Source: Candidatus Limicola stercorigallinarum (GTDB taxonomy: Bacteria; Actinomycetota; Coriobacteriia; Coriobacteriales; Coriobacteriaceae). Taken from it: a stretch of 37,653 nt of DNA. The stretch covers positions 1-37,653 of the forward strand of contig DVID01000022.1 of assembly GCA_018711625.1 (NCBI GenBank). The letters are read 5' to 3'. Both the position numbers and the translations under genes were made by a program. Below, in pieces: positions 24,792-32,756 of this stretch. The notes beneath the pieces were generated by a model. That model made no database searches, was not told where the DNA came from, and saw nothing but the letters and a program-made list of their open reading frames with translations. Numbering within the stretch: position 1 is the first letter of the stretch; every line of letters begins with the position of its first letter.

Positions 24792-25569
24792 GAACAGCCA
24801 ACCCATCGCCGGCGCCGCCGTGGGAGGCGCAGCTTCCGCCCCCATTCTTTCGGTGCACGACCTGCACAAGAGCTTTGGCGACAACGAGGTGCTCAAGGGC
24901 ATTTCCTTCGATGTCCACAAGGGCGAGGTCGTGGTGATTCTGGGCCCCTCGGGCTCGGGCAAGTCCACCATTCTGCGCTGCCTCAACCTGCTGGAAAAGC
25001 CCACGAGCGGCTCCATCGTGTTTGAAGGCGAGGACATTTGCTCCCCGTCCTCCGACGTCAACGACATCCGCAAGCGCCTGGGCATGGTGTTTCAGCAGTT
25101 CAATCTCTTCCCACACCTGGACGCCTTGCACAATGTGATGCTGGCGCAGGAGAAGGTGCTCAAGCGCTCTAAGGAAGAAGCGGAGCGCGTTGCCCTCGAG
25201 CAGCTTACACGCGTGGGCCTGGCAGACCGCGCTGACTACTTCCCCGACGAGCTATCGGGCGGCCAGCAGCAACGCGTGGCCATCGCGCGCGCCCTCGCCA
25301 TGGACCCGCACATGATGCTCTTTGACGAGGCCACGAGCGCCCTCGACCCCGAGCTGGTGCGCGGCGTGCTTGATGTTATGCGCGAGCTTGCCCAAGGCGG
25401 CATGACCATGGCCGTGGTGACGCATGAGATGAGCTTCGCACGCGACGTTGCCGATCGCGTGATCTTTATGGAAGACGGCGTTATCGTGGAGGAGGGCACA
25501 CCCGAAGAGGTGTTTGAGCATCCCAAGAGCGAACGCACCCGCGCCTTCATTGGCCAGGTTACCGGGTAG
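24784..25569 (+). CDS. Amino-acid ABC transporter ATPase
   Basis: A 261-residue GlnQ/ArtR-type ATP-binding subunit. After a Gly/Ala-rich extension of about 20 residues, the domain shows [11 protein letters not shown] (Walker A, about residue 55), the Q-loop [11 protein letters not shown], the signature [15 protein letters not shown], Walker [15 protein letters not shown] and the switch histidine in VVTHEMSFA. It powers the permease encoded upstream from the inner face of the membrane. The start ATG lies inside the permease gene, with AAGGAGG seven bases upstream, so the two are translationally coupled. Third gene of the transporter operon. Confidence 0.95.
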   Translation: MPKNSQPIAGAAVGGAASAPILSVHDLHKSFGDNEVLKGISFDVHKGEVVVILGPSGSGKSTILRCLNLLEKPTSGSIVFEGEDICSPSSDVNDIRKRLGMVFQQFNLFPHLDALHNVMLAQEKVLKRSKEEAERVALEQLTRVGLADRADYFPDELSGGQQQRVAIARALAMDPHMMLFDEATSALDPELVRGVLDVMRELAQGGMTMAVVTHEMSFARDVADRVIFMEDGVIVEEGTPEEVFEHPKSERTRAFIGQVTG

Positions 25570-25696
25570 GGCGGGGCACGAAAGGCACGTCGGGCTCGAG
25601 AGCCGCCCAAAGTGAACCAATCAGTGCCTCGCCGGCAGGTTTATGCATGCTCCCGCGGCGCTGATACGTGCTTGAGGTGCGCTCGAACCCTCTCCT

Positions 25697-25855
25697 TGTC
25701 GAAAAATCACCGTTTTGTACGACCTATTTTCAATGACGCGCGGATTGCGATCTTCAGCTCGCGCTGACCTGCGGAAACGCATGCATAAAACCCTCCTAGA
25801 AGTGGCATTCGGTGTATACGGAAATAAGTTCGTTCAAAACGGTGGTTTTTCGACA
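25697..25855. repeat. 159-bp element with 24-bp terminal inverted repeats
   Basis: Bases 25697-25720 (starting TGTCGAAAAA) are the inverted complement of 25832-25855 (ending TTTTTCGACA) with only two differences, one of them a G-T pair as RNA. The interior is non-coding apart from a ten-codon frame with a perfect Shine-Dalgarno on the minus strand. Because it lies between converging 3' ends, it is not a leader of either neighbour. It looks like a miniature inverted-repeat element or a free-standing structured RNA. No target-site duplication is obvious. Confidence 0.65.
25754..25786 (-). other. Ten-codon mini reading frame in the element
   Basis: Inside the inverted-repeat element, on the minus strand, AGGAGG is followed five bases later by ATG and the codons for MHAFPQVSAS, then TGA. 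The Shine-Dalgarno is as good as any in the window. Whether the peptide is made is unknown. Confidence 0.3.
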
Positions 25856-25860
25856 TTGGG

Positions 25861-25886
25861 GTCACCCTAAGGAGCCTTAGGGTGAC
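25861..25886. terminator. Perfect 12-bp hairpin, possible terminator
   Basis: GTCACCCTAAGG (25861-25872) and CCTTAGGGTGAC (25875-25886) are exact complements around AG. It begins five bases after the inverted-repeat element. It may end read-through from the transporter operon; there is no T-run. Confidence 0.45.
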
Positions 25887-25957
25887 AGGCGCCCCATCCA
25901 TCAGGCGGGCAACGGCGCCGCCGTGAGGTGCCGCGCTGCACGCGCTTGTGTGAACTG

Positions 25958-26000
25958 AGAAGACCCGGGAGCCGTCAACCTGACGACTCCCGGGTCTTCT
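25958..26000. terminator. Bidirectional terminator
   Basis: Bases 25958-25977 pair with 25981-26000 (20-bp stem with one mismatch, ACC loop; core AGAAGACCCGGGAG). It lies about 30 bases after the helicase stop codon and ends both converging transcripts. The plus-strand arm ends TCTTCTTG; no long T-run on either strand. Confidence 0.75.
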
Positions 26001-26031
26001 TGTGCGCATTGTTGCTGCGTCTTGCGCCGTG

Positions 26032-27942
26032 TTAGCGACGGCCCCCGCGATCGCCGGGGCGACGGGCGGCGGAGCCCGACATGCGGCCGCCACGAGCACC
26101 ACGCGGGACACGATGCTCGGCGCGAGCGCTGCGACCTCCCCTACCGCGACGCTCGTCTACCAAGTCGCTGTTGCGCCAATCATGTCCAGACGAGGCGGAC
26201 GTACGACCCGAGGTGGCACGGCCAGAGGCCGCGCGACCTGAAGTTGCACGGCCCGCATGCTCGCGCGGCGCATGCTCGCGCATAGACTTTGCGCGGGCGG
26301 CTGAGGCACGACGGTCGTGGCGCGACCAATTGCCGTGATCACCCGTAGCGCTCGGAGCATCCGATGCGGGCGCCGCTGCGGCACCCTGATCCTGCTGCGG
26401 CTTCTTACGAGCAGCGGGCGCCTTCGCCTCTCCCTCGGCGTGCACACGCACCCTGCCAGCACGCTTTGGCCGTGCAGGACGAGCGGAGCGGGAAGGGCGC
26501 TCCTCCGCTGTTCCCTCCTCCTCGGCACGCTCCGTACGACGGCGCGCGCCAGAACGCTTCTTTTTAGACGTGGACTTGCCGCGCTTGGTCTTCTTCTTGC
26601 CCTTGTGCTGCTCAGGAACACGGTTGGGATCCACCACCGGGGGCTCCACGCCCACATCAAGCCCTGTTGCATCGTAGAGCCCGGCGGTCTTCCCCATGAG
26701 GGCCTCAATGGCGTAAAACTCATCCACGTCGGCGCTGGTGACCATTGTGAGCGCCCAGCCCAGCTCACCTGCGCGGCCGGTGCGACCAATGCGGTGAATA
26801 TAGTCCGTGGGTTCCGCGGGCACGTCAAAGTTCACCACATAGCGCACGTCGGTAATGTCGATGCCGCGCGAAAGCACGTCGGTTGCCACCAGCACGTCAA
26901 CCTTACCCGCGCGGAAGTCGCGCAGCGCACGCTCGCGCTGCGCCTGGCTACGATCACCGTGAATGGGGGCCGCCGAGATGCCCGCCTTGTTCAGGCGACG
27001 GCAGCAGCTGTCGGCACGATGCTTGGTGCGCATGAACACAATCACGCGCTCGGGGCCCTCTTTCTTGAGCACCTGAGCCAAAAGACCGTTTTTTGCTTCA
27101 AGCGAAACGGGCAGCACAAACTGATCGATGGTATCGGCCGTGGCAGTTGCCGGAGCAATCTCCACGCGCGCGGGATCGTGGACTAGGTCGGTGATGGAAC
27201 CCACAGCCTTCTCGTCCAAGGTGGCCGAGAAAAGGAGGGTCTGACGCGTTTCGGGCGTTTTCTCCACGATGCTGCGCACCTGCGGCAAGAAACCCATGTC
27301 GAGCATGCGGTCTGCCTCGTCGAGCACAAGCACCGACACCTCGTCGAGGCGGCAGGCACCCTGCTCGATGAGGTCCACCAAACGGCCGGGCGTTGCCACC
27401 AGCACGTCGCAGCCACGGCGCAGCGCGCTTCGCTGCGGGTTGTAGCCCACGCCGCCCACCACGGTCACCGCGATGTGCTTGGTGCAGGCCGCGATCTTGG
27501 TGCACACCTCGTCAATCTGCTGCGCCAGCTCGCGCGTGGGCGTGATGATGAGCATAAGGGGACCGCGGCCAGCAGCGCGCTTGCGGTCGCGCCCGCGCGG
27601 CACCACGTGACCCAGGCGGTCGAGGGCCGGCAGCAAGAACGCCGCGGTTTTGCCCGTGCCCGTCTGCGCGGCGGCGAGGAGGTCGCGCCCGGCAAGCACC
27701 GCCGGGATCGCCTCGGCCTGCACAGGCGTAGGCGTGGAGTAATGCAGGCTGCGCACCGCCTTGAGCACCGTTGCGGAAAGGCCGAGGTCGGCAAAGCTCG
27801 GGCCAGCCTCTTCGGGCGCAGGCTCACCAGGCGCGTCGAGCGCGGGCGTAGGCGAGCTGTCGCGCAAAGATGTGCCCGTCGCGTCAACATTCAAGGCATC
27901 CGCCGCGGAGGCGATGCCAGAACGCTCTTCAGTTGTAGACAT
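26032..27942 (-). CDS. DEAD-box RNA helicase
   Basis: A 636-residue ATP-dependent RNA helicase of the RhlE/CsdA type. After a 45-residue acidic lead, the Q motif (PSFADLGLS...PTPVQAEAIP), motif I AQTGTGKT (92-99), PTRELAQQ, TPGRL, DEAD (VLVLDEADRMLD near 207), SAT, VLVATDVLSRGIDI and HRIGRTGRAG all follow in order. From about residue 440 to the end is a very basic, disordered tail with KKKTKRGKSTSKKK, then short repeats of the GRATSGRAASGRATSGRT kind and Arg/Gly-rich ends, typical of RNA-binding tails. Likely roles are ribosome assembly and cold-time RNA remodelling. The ATG at 27942 was chosen; one five codons earlier (27957) is possible, and neither has a strong ribosome site. Confidence 0.93.
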   Translation of the reverse strand: MSTTEERSGIASAADALNVDATGTSLRDSSPTPALDAPGEPAPEEAGPSFADLGLSATVLKAVRSLHYSTPTPVQAEAIPAVLAGRDLLAAAQTGTGKTAAFLLPALDRLGHVVPRGRDRKRAAGRGPLMLIITPTRELAQQIDEVCTKIAACTKHIAVTVVGGVGYNPQRSALRRGCDVLVATPGRLVDLIEQGACRLDEVSVLVLDEADRMLDMGFLPQVRSIVEKTPETRQTLLFSATLDEKAVGSITDLVHDPARVEIAPATATADTIDQFVLPVSLEAKNGLLAQVLKKEGPERVIVFMRTKHRADSCCRRLNKAGISAAPIHGDRSQAQRERALRDFRAGKVDVLVATDVLSRGIDITDVRYVVNFDVPAEPTDYIHRIGRTGRAGELGWALTMVTSADVDEFYAIEALMGKTAGLYDATGLDVGVEPPVVDPNRVPEQHKGKKKTKRGKSTSKKKRSGARRRTERAEEEGTAEERPSRSARPARPKRAGRVRVHAEGEAKAPAARKKPQQDQGAAAAPASDAPSATGDHGNWSRHDRRASAARAKSMREHAPREHAGRATSGRAASGRATSGRTSASSGHDWRNSDLVDERRGRGGRSARAEHRVPRGARGGRMSGSAARRPGDRGGRR

Positions 27943-28476
27943 AACGTCGTATTCCATTCTGCACGCACAGCGTGCGGGAAGCGCGGCGGCAGGCGCCGCC
28001 GGACGAACGATTGCTGGGCGGTATCGCGCGGGATGCCAGAGACGTGGCCACAAAACGCGCGGGAGCAGAAACCGCCGCACGAAAGTATAGCCGCCCCCAC
28101 GTGCGTACATGCACATCTCGTAGTGCTGCGCACGCAAACCCCATGTTCTCACGGAGCGACGCCGCGGGTGCCTAGCCGCGGAACGCATCTTACACGCCGC
28201 CCCATGCGCACCATACGTGGCAGCGACGCATCTAGTCCCGCGCGCTGCATAGGACACCTTGCCGCAAAGCGCCCCAAGCCTGTGCTCCCCACATGCCACC
28301 TTGCAGCCGCGCAACCTCATGCGGCGCAACTTCCGCACCCAAACACCTTCCGTTACCCATCGCTAACTTCTACTTGACACCCCCTGGGGGTGGGGGTGTA
28401 CTATCCTCTCAAGGAGCGAGCGCCCGCCTCAGACGCTTTGCCACCTCTTCGTACACTCACAAGGCTTGGAGGCCTT
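27943..28476. other. Divergent intergenic region (534 bases)
   Basis: This region separates the helicase gene from copA. Near the helicase start is a small perfect hairpin (GCACGC-ACA-GCGTGC, 27961-27975), and TATACT on the minus strand at 28089-28084 is a possible helicase -10 with no good -35. The right end holds the copA promoter and operator. Nothing recognisable is seen in about 28110-28365; open frames there lack start signals. Confidence 0.5.
28374..28404 (+). promoter_or_regulatory. copA promoter with CsoR-like operator
   Basis: TTGACA (28374-28379, consensus) and TACTAT (28399-28404) are spaced by 19 bases. The spacer and -35 are covered by the G/C-run palindrome CACCCCC-T-GGGGGTG (28378-28392) followed by GGGGTGTAC, which is the layout of CsoR operators. 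csoR is the last gene of the operon, so copper-relieved self-repression is the natural model. The long spacer is also seen in MerR-type promoters, but no MerR gene is nearby. Confidence 0.75.
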
Positions 28477-30831
28477 ATGGCTCATGAAAACTTTGATGTA
28501 GGCGGCATGACCTGTGCTGCGTGCCAAGCGCACGTGGAGAAAGCCGTCTGCAACCTGCCTGGCGTGCAAAATGTTGCCGTCAACCTGCTTTCGGGCGCTA
28601 TGGCCGTGGACTTTGACGACCAGCAGCTCACCGAAAACGACATCGTCAACGCAGTGGACCGCGCAGGATACAGCGCTCAACCTGTTGTCGACACGCCGCA
28701 AGCGACAGCTACGGGCGGAAGCGCCTCCGCCCCGGCAGCCAAGCTCGAATCGCCCACCAAAAAGCTTGAGGCCACGGCGCGCGCCATGAAGCAGCGGCTC
28801 ATCACCTCGTTTGTGTTTTGGACCCCCCTTTTCTACATTGGCATGGGGCACATGATCGGCCTGCCCGTACCCGCGGTGTTTGCCGATACCACCCATTCCA
28901 TGACGCTCGCTCTGACGGAGCTCGTGCTGACGCTCCCCATCCTCTATGTGAACCGGGCGTATTTCATAAACGGCTTCAAGTCGATGGCGCACGGTGCCCC
29001 CACCATGGATGCCCTCATCGCCGTGGGCGCCACGGCAAGCGTCGCCTGGTCGCTCTATGCCATGTTCCTCATGGCAGATAGCCTGGCCACAGGCGATGTC
29101 CACGCGGCGCACGAGGTTGCCATGAACAACCTCTATTTCGAGAGCGCCGGCACCATCCTCACCTTGGTCACCGTGGGCAAGTACCTCGAAACGCGCAGCA
29201 AGTCCAAGACCGGCGGCGCCATCGAGAAGCTCATCGACCTCGCGCCCAAGCAGGCAACCGTGGTGCTTGAGGACGGATCCGAATCGGTGGTTGAGGTTGA
29301 AAAGATTCAGCTGGGCCAGACCGTGCTTGTGCGGCCGGGCGAGTCGATTCCCGTTGACGGTGTGGTTCTCGAAGGCACCTCGGCCGTGGACGAAAGCGCA
29401 CTCACCGGCGAGTCCATCCCCGTTGAAAAGACTCCCGGCGACACCGTGAACGCCGCCACCATCAACCGCACGGGCGCCTTCACGTTCCGCGCCACGCGCG
29501 TGGGAGGTGACACCGCACTGGCCAAGATCATCCAGCTGGTTGAGGATGCCAATGCCACCAAGGCCCCCATCGCCCGCCTGGCCGACAAGGTCGCCGGCGT
29601 GTTTGTGCCCATCGTGCTGGGCATTGCCGTCGTCACCTTTGTGGTGTGGATGCTCGCGGGCGGCAGCGTCAATCAGGCGCTCACCGCCGCAGTGGCCGTG
29701 GTGGTTATCAGCTGCCCGTGCGCCCTTGGCCTCGCCACCCCCGTTGCCATTATGGTGGGCACCGGCAAGGGCGCCGAGATGGGCGTGCTCTTCAAGAGCG
29801 CCGAGGCGCTTGAGACACTGCACGGCGTAAAGACCGTGGTGCTCGACAAGACAGGAACCATCACCAAAGGCTCCCCCGCCGTCACCGATGTGCTGCCCGC
29901 CCTCGACGACTCCGGTGCGCCCGTCATGTCGAGCAAGGCCCTCATGAAGCTCGCCGCCGCACTTGAGAAGAAAAGCGAGCATCCGCTTGCCGAGGCCATT
30001 ATGGCGCGCGCCGACGAGATGGGCATTGTTGCACGCACCGTAGAGGACTTCGAGGCCATCCCCGGACGCGGCGTGCTGGCGCGGGAAGGCGAGAGCACCA
30101 TCGCCGCCGGCAACGCGCAGCTTATGGAAGAGCTGGACATTCCTGTACCCCATGAGACGCGCGAGGCGTTTGCTCGCGAGGGCAAGACGCCGCTCTTCTT
30201 TGCGCGCAACGGTCGCTTGGCCGGCACGATCGCTGTCGCCGACGAGGTGAAGCCCACGAGCGCCGCCGCTATCAAGGCTCTCGGCGCGCTGGGCGTGAAG
30301 ACCGTGATGCTCACGGGTGACAACCAACTCACTGCCGAGGCTATCGCACGGCGCGTGGGTGTGACGCACGTGGTTGCCGACGTTATGCCTGCCGACAAGG
30401 AGCGCCAGGTGCGCGAGCTGCAGGAAGCCGGCGAGACCGTGGCCATGGTTGGTGACGGCATCAACGACACCCCCGCGCTTGCTCGCGCCGACGTGGGCCT
30501 GGCCATTGGCACCGGCGCCGACATCGCCAAGGAAGGTGCCGACGTGGTGCTTATGCACAGCGACCTTATGGATGTGGCGCGTGCCATCGAGCTCTCGCGC
30601 GGCGTGATCCGCAATATCAAGCAAGATCTGTTCTGGGCGCTCTTCTACAACGCCTGCGGCATTCCGCTGGCAGCCGGCGTGTTCTTCCCGATTCTGGGAT
30701 GGCAGCTTTCACCCATGTTTGGCGCGGCGGCCATGAGCCTCTCGAGCGTGTGCGTGGTGACGAACGCGCTCAGGCTGCGTGGGTTTAAGCCCAAGGTGTC
30801 AAACCGGCTGGCGCAGGAGCAGCAGGCATAG
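28477..30831 (+). CDS. copA: Copper-exporting P1B-type ATPase
   Basis: A 784-residue heavy-metal ATPase that exports Cu(I). Visible in order: one N-terminal metal-binding domain (GGMTCAAC, Cys13 and Cys16); a variable linker; eight expected membrane helices with the CPC ion-path motif [11 protein letters not shown] (Cys413, Cys415); actuator domain with TGES; phosphorylation Asp457 in DKTGTITKG; the His-Pro of [21 protein letters not shown]; and [12 protein letters not shown]. The Tyr-Asn ([12 protein letters not shown]) and late Met-Ser ([15 protein letters not shown]) segments fit Cu(I) specificity. The frame is open further upstream, but the promoter lies in that part; the ATG at 28477 has GGAGG four bases before it. 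Confidence 0.97.
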   Translation: MAHENFDVGGMTCAACQAHVEKAVCNLPGVQNVAVNLLSGAMAVDFDDQQLTENDIVNAVDRAGYSAQPVVDTPQATATGGSASAPAAKLESPTKKLEATARAMKQRLITSFVFWTPLFYIGMGHMIGLPVPAVFADTTHSMTLALTELVLTLPILYVNRAYFINGFKSMAHGAPTMDALIAVGATASVAWSLYAMFLMADSLATGDVHAAHEVAMNNLYFESAGTILTLVTVGKYLETRSKSKTGGAIEKLIDLAPKQATVVLEDGSESVVEVEKIQLGQTVLVRPGESIPVDGVVLEGTSAVDESALTGESIPVEKTPGDTVNAATINRTGAFTFRATRVGGDTALAKIIQLVEDANATKAPIARLADKVAGVFVPIVLGIAVVTFVVWMLAGGSVNQALTAAVAVVVISCPCALGLATPVAIMVGTGKGAEMGVLFKSAEALETLHGVKTVVLDKTGTITKGSPAVTDVLPALDDSGAPVMSSKALMKLAAALEKKSEHPLAEAIMARADEMGIVARTVEDFEAIPGRGVLAREGESTIAAGNAQLMEELDIPVPHETREAFAREGKTPLFFARNGRLAGTIAVADEVKPTSAAAIKALGALGVKTVMLTGDNQLTAEAIARRVGVTHVVADVMPADKERQVRELQEAGETVAMVGDGINDTPALARADVGLAIGTGADIAKEGADVVLMHSDLMDVARAIELSRGVIRNIKQDLFWALFYNACGIPLAAGVFFPILGWQLSPMFGAAAMSLSSVCVVTNALRLRGFKPKVSNRLAQEQQA

Positions 30832-30958
30832 AACTCGGCATCACGCAACCACAAACGTTGCGGCAAGCCGACCCATCGGCAAGACGGTATCGCCAGCAAG
30901 CCAGTATCATAGGTACATTGGGCAAGCATCGCTCGCCCGTAATCAGAAAGGATGCATC

Positions 30959-31180
30959 ATGAACTACATCATCAAGACCGAAGGACTGCACTGCGGCCAC
31001 TGCGACGCCTCGGTGGAGACCGAGCTCATGAAGGTAGCAGGCGTCACCGATGCCGACGCAGACCACGAGACCAACACCGTTGAGGTCACCTGCTCGGACG
31101 AGGTAGACACCGCTCTGCTCGCAGCAGCCGTTGAGGCCGCGGGCGACGGATTCAAGGCCCTCTCCATCACGGCAGCGTAG
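30959..31180 (+). CDS. copZ: Copper chaperone, CopZ-like
   Basis: A 73-residue heavy-metal-associated domain protein with the Cu(I)-binding Cys-x2-Cys at residues 12 and 15 (GLHCGHCDASV) and the usual ferredoxin-like sequence pattern (VETELMKVAGVTDADADHETNTVEVTC). It shuttles Cu(I) in the cytosol, to CopA or to CsoR. AAAGGA lies seven bases before the ATG. It is 127 bases after copA and 3 bases before csoR, so it belongs to the copper operon. One extra cysteine is found late in the domain (VEVTCSDE). Confidence 0.92.
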   Translation: MNYIIKTEGLHCGHCDASVETELMKVAGVTDADADHETNTVEVTCSDEVDTALLAAAVEAAGDGFKALSITAA

Positions 31181-31183
31181 ACT

Positions 31184-31456
31184 ATGCAGGCTGATTCGGA
31201 CAAAACGCTCCGCCTGCTGAGAACGGCACGGGGGCAGATTGACGGCATTATCAAGATGGTCGAGGCTGATCGCTACTGCATCGACATCTCCACCCAGCTC
31301 ATGGCCACACAGTCGCTCCTCGCCCGCGTGAACGCCGACGTGCTCAAGGCGCACCTGGAGCATTGCGTGCGCACAGCGATGGAATCAGGCTCGCCGGAGG
31401 AGAAAAACGAAAAGCTTGCCGAGGTTGAGCGCGTCATAGACAAGCTGGCGCGCTAG
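31184..31456 (+). CDS. csoR: Copper-sensing repressor CsoR
   Basis: A 90-residue CsoR/DUF156 four-helix repressor. The Cu(I) ligands are present with the canonical spacing: Cys32, His57 and Cys61 (RYCIDIS ... KAHLEHC), 25 and 4 residues apart as in characterised CsoR proteins. The N-terminal ARGQIDGIIKMVEADR helix is diagnostic. It binds GC-run operator DNA and lets go when it binds Cu(I). The start is 3 bases after the copZ stop with no clear ribosome site, so translation is likely coupled. It closes the operon it controls; the operator is at 28378-28392. Confidence 0.95.
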   Translation: MQADSDKTLRLLRTARGQIDGIIKMVEADRYCIDISTQLMATQSLLARVNADVLKAHLEHCVRTAMESGSPEEKNEKLAEVERVIDKLAR

Positions 31457-31570
31457 GTAAGGTTTGGGCCTGACGGAGCGTCATTAAGCAGCTGCGCCCT
31501 TTGACGTTTGTTTTTATCCATGGCCGTCCATCCGGCACACTCCGGCAGCTGCGACACTGTTATTGCACGA

Positions 31571-31613
31571 CCCCGGGCTCGGGTCCGCGCCATGCGCGCT
31601 GGCTCGCCCGGGG
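31571..31613 (+). terminator. Terminator of the copper operon
   Basis: CCCCGGGC (31571-31578) pairs with GCCCGGGG (31606-31613) around an inner GCGC-rich loop, and TTT follows. It lies about 115 bases after the csoR stop. Confidence 0.5.
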
Positions 31614-31681
31614 TTTGCGCTATTCTCGGGCTAAGCTTGGCTGCCTGCTCATCATTTTTTCGAACGCAGGGCCAAAAGATA

Positions 31682-31881
31682 GACAGTTAGTTCAGATATG
31701 CATGACACCACAGGGCTCCGGGGTCAAACCCGCTCGGCACATTACGCGCTGACACCCTAAAACTGTCGGAAAAAGCTCTGAATGCGCGATGCGGGTATAC
31801 GCCCGGAGCGCATGCGGGGATGTCTCCGCCAGAGCCATCTCGGGCGCTCGGGGCCCGTCGTGCATATCTGAACTAACTGCC
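31682..31881. repeat. 200-bp element with 25-bp terminal inverted repeats
   Basis: Bases 31682-31706 (core CAGTTAGTTCAGATATGCA) are the inverted complement of 31857-31881 with two differences, one a G-T pair as RNA. The 150-base interior is GC-rich, has internal inverted motifs (for example AGCTCT ... AGAGC) and encodes nothing convincing. The layout is similar to the element at 25697-25855, but the repeat sequence is different. A miniature mobile element or structured RNA is likely; no flanking duplication is obvious. Confidence 0.6.
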
Positions 31882-32081
31882 TTAAAAAGGCGGGTACGCA
31901 AGAAAAAAAAATGGGAAACACGACCTACGCGCACCTGAAAAGGCGGCAAAATCACAAGCCCACCGCGCAGCATCATCGCGAAGCGCTCATGTATGAAACA
32001 AGGTAAGATTCAAAGCACGATGGGTTAGACCGCCCCAAATAGGGTACCACCCATACGTTAACCCCAACGAAGGACTTCAAC

Positions 32082-32573
32082 ATGCAGAACTTTATGAACG
32101 GGCGCCGCGGCGTCGACGATCTTTCCGCAGCGCTGTGCGCCATCGGCGTTGTGCTCACCATCGTGGGCACGGTCTTCTCTATCCAGCCCATCACCTACAT
32201 AGCGCTTGCCATTATGGTGTGGGCGCTTATTCGCGCACTCTCAAAAAACGAGGCTGCTCGCGAACAGGAAAACCGCGCCTTCAAGCATCTCGTAGGCCGC
32301 ATCCCCGTTGTGGGCGAACGCCTGGGTGGCACCAGTGGTACCAGTGGTACCAGCGCCTCGTCATACTCATCATCGCGCCCGAGTTCAGGAAACACCAAGG
32401 CAGACGACCTGAAGCGCCAGGCCCGCACGGCAAAGAAGATGTGGAAGGACCGCAAAACCAAAGCCTTCCTTAAGTGCCCCACCTGTGGTCAAACGCTTTC
32501 GGTCCCCAAGGGCAAAGGGCGCATCATCGTAACCTGCCCCAAATGCCACACCCGCATGGAAACCAAGTCGTAA
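32082..32573 (+). CDS. Two-helix membrane protein with zinc ribbon
   Basis: A 163-residue protein I cannot assign to a named family. Two transmembrane segments (about 14-34 and 37-53) with a very short turn are followed by a basic cytosolic part: a GTS-GTS-GTS low-complexity linker (82-91), a Ser-rich stretch, a charged helix (KADDLKRQARTAKKMWKDRK), and a zinc ribbon with Cys132-x2-Cys135 and Cys152-x2-Cys155. The ribbon reads like an MJ0042-type or rubredoxin-knuckle domain. The linker comes from a nine-base repeat (GGTACCAGT). GAAGGA lies seven bases before the ATG. It stands alone between a long leader and a terminator. Confidence 0.8.
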   Translation: MQNFMNGRRGVDDLSAALCAIGVVLTIVGTVFSIQPITYIALAIMVWALIRALSKNEAAREQENRAFKHLVGRIPVVGERLGGTSGTSGTSASSYSSSRPSSGNTKADDLKRQARTAKKMWKDRKTKAFLKCPTCGQTLSVPKGKGRIIVTCPKCHTRMETKS

Positions 32574-32648
32574 GGACGAGACACGCGAGCGGGCGGCAAG
32601 TGAACGCCGCAAGCCAAAGAATATGATTGCGGAGGAAACCGCTACAAC

Positions 32649-32670
32649 AGAGGGGCCTTGCGGCCCCTCT
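32649..32670. terminator. Bidirectional hairpin terminator
   Basis: AGAGGGGCC (32649-32657) and GGCCCCTCT (32662-32670) pair around TTGC between the converging zinc-ribbon and PHP genes. A short T stretch (CTCTTG) follows on the plus strand and TGTTGT on the minus. Confidence 0.75.
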
Positions 32671-32756
32671 TGCATGCTCACTCGTTTATTCCTACGCACC
32701 TGCTCGCCCCCGCCGCGCGACTTTGACATGCAGCACACGGCACGCGGTCGGCAGCG

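Larger units (their letters stand above)
25570..26031. other. Convergent intergenic region (462 bases)
   Basis: This stretch lies between the 3' ends of the transporter ATPase and the DEAD-box helicase. It holds the inverted-repeat element 25697-25855, the perfect hairpin 25861-25886 and the terminator 25958-26000. No full-size gene is supported; a 134-codon open frame on the minus strand here has no start signal and crosses the terminator. Confidence 0.6.
31457..32081. other. Intergenic region (625 bases) with inverted-repeat element
   Basis: The longest gene-free stretch of the window. It contains the copper-operon terminator (31571-31613), a 200-bp element bounded by 25-bp inverted repeats (31682-31881), an A-run at about 31900-31909, and the untranslated leader of the next gene. 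Open frames here (83 and 94 codons) cross the inverted repeats and have no start signals. Confidence 0.6.

Noticed and set aside
25707-26111. A 134-codon frame on the minus strand
   Set aside because: It begins inside the helicase gene and passes through a strong terminator and the inverted-repeat element, so it is not a credible gene.
26190-26290. Short direct repeats resembling a CRISPR-like array
   Set aside because: They are the codons of the Arg/Gly/Ser tail of the helicase, with no regular spacer length and no cas genes nearby.
28390-28476. A longer copA start 29 codons upstream
   Set aside because: That start lies within the promoter, before the predicted transcription start; the ATG at 28477 has GGAGG and begins at the usual family position.
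28429-30624. A 731-codon open frame on the minus strand
   Set aside because: It is antisense to copA and reads as a His/Gly-rich nonsense protein without motifs.
31692-31976. A 94-codon frame on the minus strand
   Set aside because: It crosses both inverted repeats of the 200-bp element, has no start signal and shows no protein-like pattern.
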